DNA of 64,000 bases, from positions 694,884-758,883 of the forward strand of contig JAVGVS010000112.1 in NCBI GenBank assembly GCA_032718565.1, read 5' to 3'. This document shows positions 48,001 to 57,000 of this stretch, piece by piece. Origin of the DNA: Distichodus sexfasciatus (Eukaryota > Chordata > Actinopteri > Characiformes > Distichodontidae). The number at the start of each line of letters is the position of its first letter. Within the stretch, counting starts at the first letter, position 1. The position numbers and the translations under genes are program-made. The notes below the pieces were generated by a model. The model did no database searches and was not told the DNA's origin. It worked only from the letters and a program-made list of their open reading frames with translations.

Positions 48001-51000
48001 CTTTTAAGCTCTGGATTGGGATTGTTTTTCAGGGAGCAGAAGGACAGAACCTGCGCAGGACTCTAGGTCTCCTGGAGTTGAGAATGTCTGCTCTGAGCAA
48101 AGACAGACAAATAGTAATGCCTTACAAGCATTTTAATGAATGAGACGAAAGATACTATGAGGAAAGCAGGAAGTGTTCGACTACAAGCAGCACACCCACC
48201 TTAAAGGCGTACTCGGCAATAATCTGCACCACCTCCCTGAAAGGCACTTTGGTAGTGAGGGTGTGGCCGTGATAAATAACAGGCTCTTTATCTCCATCCC
48301 AGCAGTCCAGCTCCACGCAGCGGCAGCCGCGGCTAAGGGCCCTGCTCCAATCACACAACCACACACACACACACACACACAATCACAGGTTATGAGAACA
48401 GAAAGCTTTTAATGTTTAAAGGTGTGTCAGGAGTGTGTTAAAGTGGAGACGTTACCGGATGTAGGGATCGGTGCTGCTCTCGCTCATGAGCTGATCCTTA
48501 GTCAGGTAGGTGTTGTGGGAGGAGGAGATGAAGTAGTGGCTGAGCGGCCGGCTCATGTCCTGATAAACTTTTCCGTGCTCCGGATCGAAGACGTCGTTCT
48601 CTTTCGACAGCATGTACATGGTGAAACCGTTGGCCGTCATCAGCTGGTTCTTCCGAGCTGCGTGAGCCAAAATGCAGAGATGTGTTACATCCTTGTGTTA
48701 CAGTTTGCTTGTTTTGTTGGCACATGCACTAGTAAGCTTGAGCTAATATTTACAGGCTGGCAGAGTTGGAGCACTTAAAATAGCACCATTCGCTTAAACA
48801 TGGGCGGTGTATCAAGTTTTTAAATGAATAGACTTGAGACCGTTTACATCCATATCATTTTATGTTACACAAACCTATTCCTGCGTCACTTGGAACTGCA
48901 CGATCACTTGCTCACAAGAGAAGAATTCTTTGTTTTTTAAAGGAATTGGTACAGATTTTGTAAAACTCAGATGTGCTGCAACACCCCATCAGCTGTAAGG
49001 AATGCATTAAACTAGTGGAAGCGCTTCTGTATACTTTAAAACTCGCAGATTCTTTACAGATAAGGTGCTTGAGTCACAGAAGTGGCTCATTTTGTGCTGC
49101 CAACCGAGATATGGTTATGCAGTACGTGCGAGTCACATACAGGTTTGACAGTACTTTTCATTGCTTTGGACAGTTGGTAGTATAACGGTTAGGGAGGTCG
49201 CCCTGTGATCAGAAGGTCCCGGTTCAAGTCCCGAACCAGTAAAGATACAACTGAGGTACTCATGAGCAATACCGTCCCCAAGCACTGCTCTCTGTGTACT
49301 GCCAAAAAACTGCCCACTGCTCCTTCACAGAAGGGTCAAATACAGAGGTCACATTTCACAGAGACAAATAAACAGTCAGTTAAATTCTTGGAGCCAAAGG
49401 TGAGTGCAGTGTTTAAGGAACTGACCAAATAATCTGTAGTTTTATTTGGAACAGTCTGGAAAGGGCATTTCAAGAGATACTGTATGTATGGTTAACATTT
49501 TTAGATTTTTCACTTACATATTTGCAGTGGAATATTTTAACATGAACATTTAAGTCTTTGTGTTTTGTTTTGATTAGTGTCTTTGCCTTACAAATGAACA
49601 TTTAGCACATAGTTGAGTCAAATAACTAGTAACAGCCTAAAATGTGATAAAAATGTGCTTTCCTTTATATTACTATATAATACAGTTCTGGTACTGTTCA
49701 GAACGAGTGGAAAATGTTCTGGTACTGTGTCTTTTTCCATCTAAAAATGTGTTCATAAAAGAAGGCAGGTTTGCTTCAGTGGAGGTGGTAGCGGTTTGTT
49801 GAAGTGACTAAAAGCCTGTGAAGGTGACCATAAGATGGGGATTTGAATTTTGGTGTGTGAATTTTGGGGCTGTTGAGGCCCTGAACGAGGCCCTTAACCC
49901 TAAGTTGCTCTAGGGAGACCATCCCTGTAATAAGGAACATGTAAGTTGCTTCTGATGAACAGCTTTGGCTCAATAACGCATTTACCAAAAAGACTGTTTG
50001 CTACCCCAGCTGAAGGGTAACCAAAAATGCTAGAGATACAGTACGCTCTGCAATGAAAAGGTGTCAGAGTAGAACAGAGTCAAGAGTTATACCCCATTCA
50101 TTTAGCTCATAGGTGAGGATGAGGCTCTGAGCGTGCACGAGTGTCTCGTCCTCTCCTTGGTCCTTCAGGAAGTCCCTCAGGTCCACAGTGGACAGGACGC
50201 GGCCGTTAGAGGAGTACTGCCGGAACGCAGCGTCCAGCTCGGGGCGACGCAGAAGCTCGCGGCAAAATAGCTCGATCTCGCTGTGGTGCAGGCGGCCATC
50301 CGCCGACCGGTCGCATTTCTAATGGGAAAATACGAACAAACGTTTGAGCAAAACTGTCAAGATTCAAGTATTTAAAGGGTTATCTTTGTTTTTAAACCCT
50401 TTTATGCATCATGCGTGTCTCATATTAGTAGATCAAATTGACTGGGGTGTGTTTAGGTTTTGGTTTTTTTTTAATTCCTTAAATCCAAATCAATGCATAA
50501 AACGGATAATAGTCAAAGTAATGACGTTGTAAAACTTTCATAAAATTAGACGACTGGACAAAAAAAATCAGTGCAGTAAGAGTCTTGAACTGACTACTTT
50601 GTTTAATTAAATTATAGTACTCCATGTTAGTTCATTAACCTTAAACAGGCTAAAGGCATATTGCTCATTGAGGTCTATGTTGATCATCTGAAGGAGAGTC
50701 TGAACTTCATCGTATGACATCTTCCCGTCATGGTCCAAATCTGCCTGCCTCAGGTAGGCGTGGATCCAGGTAAGAAGAGTTAAGGTTTATGATATCTCTG
50801 ATTTATTCTATGAATAAACAAAAATAAGGCACTTATTTTCCTAAAAATTCTGTAGAGGAACCACTATGAGAACCAACAAACGAGCAAAGAAATCAACTGA
50901 TTTGCTCTTAAAGAAAACATACACAAGTGTGAAAAATGTCCTCATTCAGCCCTGCTTAAATTATGAGGACTTTCGCAGCAAGTTTGGCTTGTCAAGAGAT

Positions 51001-54000
51001 GTGGAAGGATATTGGTCGAGCTTTTCGGTCTGACTCATGTTGTTGACTCTCTCCTGTAGAGTGCGTATGCCCCGGGCCCAGTGCTGAGCCTCCTGCTTGC
51101 TGTTACACTGCAGGTCTAGACTCTTCCTCCCTCCCTTGAAAACAATGGTCAGACACTGTTCTTCCGGGACAGAGCCGGCCAGTCTGCGAAGGGTCTCGGA
51201 CTGGCAGCCTTCACGCACGCACTCCACCTCCATCACTGAGACTAGGGAGGGAGAGAGGGAGGGGGAGAGAGAGAGAGAGAGAGAGAATATGAGATATGTA
51301 CTCTCTCTAATGACGTTTAGTCCATAAATTTCTATCCACTGTTGAAGAACTCCTCTACTGCCCTTCTATTCTTTATTAGTCATGTTTCTGTTCCTATCAT
51401 TGTGTTGTTCGATCATTTCCATCAGAGTGACTGTGCGATGGTGGTGGTTTAGCGTTACGATTGAAAATTGGAGTTAGGGCCGGGTGATTTGATGTCATAT
51501 CAATATCACGATTAATTAAAACATTTTACCTAGGTTACAATTAATGAACAATTAATGTTTTTTGTTAGATTTTTGTACTCATAGTTCACGGACCAGGTCT
51601 GTACTTTAAATATGCATTATTAAACTATTATAGCTGGGATTTTTTTTCTAATGAAGCATACGTCTTCTCTTTGTGATTTGAAAATATTTAAACAGATATC
51701 ACTGCAGACTGGATGGGGCAGGGTCACATGATAATACGCTTGGTAGTATATTTTTAGGGAGACATACAAGCAGATGAACATACACTAGGCAAAGTACAAA
51801 TGGGGAAAAGTATGAACAGAATTACAAAAATAATCAAAATAAGCAACATGAGACAGATTACTTTAATGAGAAGCTCTAAAAGTTGTTTTTGGTCCACTTT
51901 TGTTCAACTGTCCAGGCCTAGTTTCAATCTATCCATCTTCCAGGATGTTCCAGCTATCCCACCCTGGACAAAGCCTTTAACCCTTAGTAACTCCAGGAAC
52001 ACTGCAGTTAGGAAACAGACGTCGCTCTGGATAAATCCATCTGATAAATACCACAAAGTAAATATTTTATTAATTATTTCTAACTCTTTCTTCTTACTTT
52101 CTTTCCCAAGCCAACCCACGCTTCACCGCAGAACTCTCACCTGGATCTTATGGACACCTCATCATTTGGAACCAGCTGCGACTTTTTGGACTTGAACTGA
52201 ATGGTAATTTGATATTGAACTGATGTTAACTTTGGTATAACATCTTGTCACCCAGGAGAGGATGGGGTCCCCTTCCAGTTCTTGGTTCCTCTCAAGGTTG
52301 CCTCCTGCTAGAGGGAGTTTTTCCTTGCCACTGTCGCCTCAGGTTTGCTCGGTGGGGGCTTGGGCGGGATTTGGGTTGCCAGGTTTTTATATAGTTCCAC
52401 ATCTTTAGAGTGGGCTGCGGTCCAGAAACAGAGGACTGATCATTAAATACATTTGCTGCATTTATGAGAAGCTCTTATCCAGAGTGACTTCCAGTTCTTA
52501 ATGAAATGGACAGTCTCCTTGAAACAACTTTGGGTTAAAGGTCTTTGAACCAGTGACCTCTTGGTCTCTTTGTCTGTAGGCTAGTGTTCTACAATTAAGA
52601 GCAGTACTGTGCAAAGGTTTTAGGCAGGTGTGAAAAAATGCTGCAAACAAAGATTGCTTTCAGAAATATAAATAATGATTGTTTATTTTTATCAATTTAC
52701 AAAATGCAAAGTGAGCGAACAAAAGAAAAATCTAAATCAAATCAATATTTGGTGTTACTACCTTTTGCCTTCAAACCAGCATCAATTCTTATAGGTACAC
52801 CTGCACAAAGTCAGGGATTTTGTAGGATTATAGTCAGGTGTATGATCAACCAGTTATACCAAACAGGTGCTAATGATCATCAATGTCACATGTAGGTTGA
52901 AACACAGTCATTAACTGAAACACAAACAGCTGTGTAGGAGGCTTAAAACTGGGTGAGGAACAGCCAAACTCTGCTACCAAGGTGAGGTTGTGGAAGACAG
53001 TTTCATGTCATGGCCAGATTGAGCACAGCAACAAGACACAAGGTATTTATACTGCTTCAGCAAGGTCTCTCCCAGACAAAGATTTCAAAGCAGACTGGGG
53101 TTTCTTTGTTTACAGCATTTTTTCACACCTGCCTAAAGCTTTTGCACAGTACTGTATACCCGGCAAATATAAAAATATTTGTAAGCATACAAATTTGGAT
53201 AAATAACGCAAGAATGTAAATATAAACATCATATTCACTGAATATCATCACTGAATGTATGCTACTTAAACCCACTGCAAACAGTAGCATTAAAGCCAAA
53301 GACATGACAACACTGCAGCTGGTGTCTCCCTCCCTGTCAGGAGACCACTTTCTGCATAAACTTCAGTGTGTATGTTTACTGTATTTGCTCAACATTTTAG
53401 TCTTCTAGACCAATACGAATAAATAAATAAATAAATATGGTGAGAGTGATTCATTCAGATGCTTTGGATGTGCTGCATAACCAAGTCAGTTTCTTGGCCT
53501 TTCAAATACAGTTCTAAAAGTAAAGTGAGTGAGTGATTATTTGTCATTCTGAACACACCACAGCACACAGTGCACCACCGCCAATGAAATGTGACCTCTG
53601 CATTTAACCCATCCGTGAAGGAGCAGGGGGCGGCTAACAAGCGCCCGGGAAGCAGTGCTTGGGGACGGTACCTTGCTCATGAGTACCGCAGTGGTAACTT
53701 TACCGGCCCTGGATCGAACCTGCGACCTTCTGATCATGGGGCGAACAACCTACCGTTACCCCACCAACTGCCCCCTTTAGAATGTTAATATAAAAATGGA
53801 ATGGTACTGAATTAAAAGGAGTCGTTGTTAAAGAGCTAGTGATGATAGTGACTAGTTGCCAGGTAAAAATCAGGGGGATATAACAGGATAGACAGATTTG
53901 ATTAAAGGCACTGTGTGGTGTGGTGCATTGCTGAACAATACAAGTGGAAAAAGTTCTGGTAGACTGTCATCTCACCCTGTTGCACTGGACAAAACATAGG

Positions 54001-57000
54001 CAGTAATGGAATCTCACCTAGGTTACCATAACATTGAGAGATGGAATCTCGGTATGTAAAACAATTGCTGGCCCCCGAGTAAGGCCCTTAACCCTAAGAT
54101 TCATTCATTCATTCATTAATCAGCTGTACGGCTTGATCCCAATTGGGTTCGCGGGAGGACCGGAGCCTATCCTGGGAACTTAAGGGCGCAAGTCGGGGAC
54201 CAACCCTGGGCAGGCGCCAACACACCGCAGGGCACACACACTAACACAATCACATTTACACCTTATGGGGCTCAATTTAGAGTTGCCAATGAACCTATAT
54301 TGAATGTTTTTGGACTGTGGGAGGAAACCGGAGCACCCGGCAGAAACCCACACAAACATGGGGAGAGCATGCAAACTCCACACAGACAGGCCCCAAGGCC
54401 GACCCAGGACTTGGGGCTCGAGCCCAGGACCTTCTCCCTGTCCCTGTGAGGCGGTAGCGCAAACCACTGCGCCACCGTGTCGGGAAGACTGTCCCTGTAA
54501 CATGTAAGTCCCTCTGGATTACAGCTCTGGCTAAATGCAATAAGTGTATATGTAAAACTATGACACTGATTTACTGAGAAGACTGTAAACTGCCAGCACA
54601 AAGAATGTGAACAAAAAAGCGTGGAACTTGGGGAACCACATAGCAGAGTGCAGATGATTAAGCTAAGGATGAGGTTACTTTTGCAAAAAAAAAACAAAAA
54701 AAAAAAAACAGCCGAGCAAACCTGGTCAGCTATGCTATTTGGCAATTCACACTTCGGCTTCTAACCAATCAGCAGTCTGAAGATTTCTGGTTCTGTCTTT
54801 CATTTCCTGCTTAGTACACTTTAAACCCCAACTGAAGGGTAACCGATATATTGTTTACATTTGCGGCATTAAGCAGACCCTCCTATCCAGAGTGACTTCC
54901 ATTTTTCCTCATCTGAGGGACCATTTCCCTGGAGCAACTTGGGGTTAAGGGTCCTGCTCAGGGACCCTATGATGGTGGTGCTGGAGGTAGGAGAGTATCC
55001 TAACCAATAGACCACCATCACATGGTGACCACCATAAGGTTCATTCTAATTTGGTTCTCTCAGGGGAAAATTCATAAAAAGCACAAGGATACTGAAAAAA
55101 TAGGAAAAAATATTAATGCAGGAAGTCACCTGATGTTAGCTCAGACAGACAGAGCGGTTAACAAAATCCAAAATGTCTGTGCAGGAATGCTTTGGGTTCG
55201 GTCAGAATCCTGAAACACACCATTATGAGGATTCTGAAATCCCTGTACTGACTACACACATCTTATCATGTGTAACACATCTTAGGATATTTTCTCAAAG
55301 TATTTACAGGCCTTTCTCCTGCGGTTTTCAGTAATATGACTTTTAATTAGTACAACACTGTCAGGCACTGGTTATTAAATACCACAAGCTCCTTTCACAT
55401 TTGGCACTTTCAGTCACCAGTCCGGTCTGGCCACAGCTGGCTTAATATAGATATTTCTTACTGACAGTCATAACTCAATATACTGATTCTTTAAAGTATG
55501 TTTAAAACATAATTTAAAATCACTGTAGTAAATGCAGGTAGTGTGAAAGGAGTAGTAAGAAATGCATCTCAGACTTCAACACAGAGGAAATCTAAATGTG
55601 TATTTTTCTTTTTTAAAAATGGCATTGCATAATACAATTTGTGCTGTTTTGGCTTTACTCTTACTATTCAAAGATGTCTACACAATCTACTAAAATCTAT
55701 AGTTGTTTCCCAATTTTCACTTGCACCTGTTTAGTGTTTCTTTAATGTCTTAAAGAAGGGTTGTTCCCCGCCTTGCGTCCGTAAGTTCCCGGGATAAACT
55801 CCTGTCCCCCCGCGACCCCAGTAGGGATTAAGCGGTTCGGATAATGAATGAATATTTGAAACTGTCTGCCGCTACAAGTTTTACCACTTTTTGCCTCGCA
55901 GTTTTGTCTTGTACTTTTTAAAAAGCTTGGTCACTTCTCATCTTGTCTTGTGATGTTAAGTGATACACTATTTTTGGATAACACTTTCTGCTCTCTGTTT
56001 ATTTTGTACATGGCAGGGTGGACAATAAACTCTTGAATTTTGCTGCTCTACGTGGTCCTTTTAATTCTTCATTGCTTAAACATTTTTTAAACTTGCCTCT
56101 GGAAATTATAGGAAAAAAATCTGTACAATAAATCAAGGAATTAGCTAATATTTAACTGCATGGACGCTGATGGACTCTAGTTTCTGTACCACCATGGTGC
56201 ACCCACAAATGTGTTAGTAATAACACACACATACACACAAAACGGGGAACATATGGATAGGCGTGTGCATGTACGTAGCCCTGAAACAACCACATCACAA
56301 GAAGATCCTCAGTGATTTGACGGCAGGCAATTGAAGGCTGTGCTTCTATGTACAGACTGCAGTGTCAGGGCGTTCATTATACATCATGCAAACTATAGGG
56401 AGCCAAGGCAGAAAGAGGAAAGTCCTCCTTGTCCCATCCCATCATGGCCTCTAATTAGAGTGCTTGGTGCAGTTTTGCAGAGCAGAGAGAAATACCCCCG
56501 TGTCTGAGCTCCAAATAGCCCAGCCCTGTAATAACAGTCAGCTGTGTGTTTAGTAGACCTGGGCACTGGGGCGTTTACACAGCCACATTTAGGAGCTGTA
56601 TTTAAACCCGTTCTCCACCTTAGTGAACTGTTTCATCCCAAAACCAAGCGATGCCCGAACTCACCAGTGCACCATTTTGTCCCAGGTGGAATATTCCATT
56701 ATAGCATTTATTCCTTGCAACTGCTAGTTATATCCATGTTTCTACCTGGTTGCTTATGGCAATAAGCTGGCCAAAAGTTGCTTTCAGAAGGACCTGGGTT
56801 TAGGACACAAAAGAAATTCCGGAAGAGACAAAAAGGCAGTTTCTGAACTGTATAAATAAGGAAGGATTTTCTCTCAAAAGCTCAGAACTCCAGGGCTAAC
56901 ATCTCTAAATGGAACAGTGGTAAATCTGGCCAAGAGCACACACAAATACTTTGCAGAGGAAGCCATACAAACAACTAAAGAAATTCAAGCAACTTGCTGC

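Noticed and set aside
48422..48778. Plus-strand frame of 118 codons
   Set aside because: Antisense shadow of PLCD3 exon 6, which encodes the catalytic SSSHNTYL.
54272..54745. 157-codon minus-strand frame
   Set aside because: Derived from the repeat at 54101-54480 and a poly-T stretch. Not a gene.
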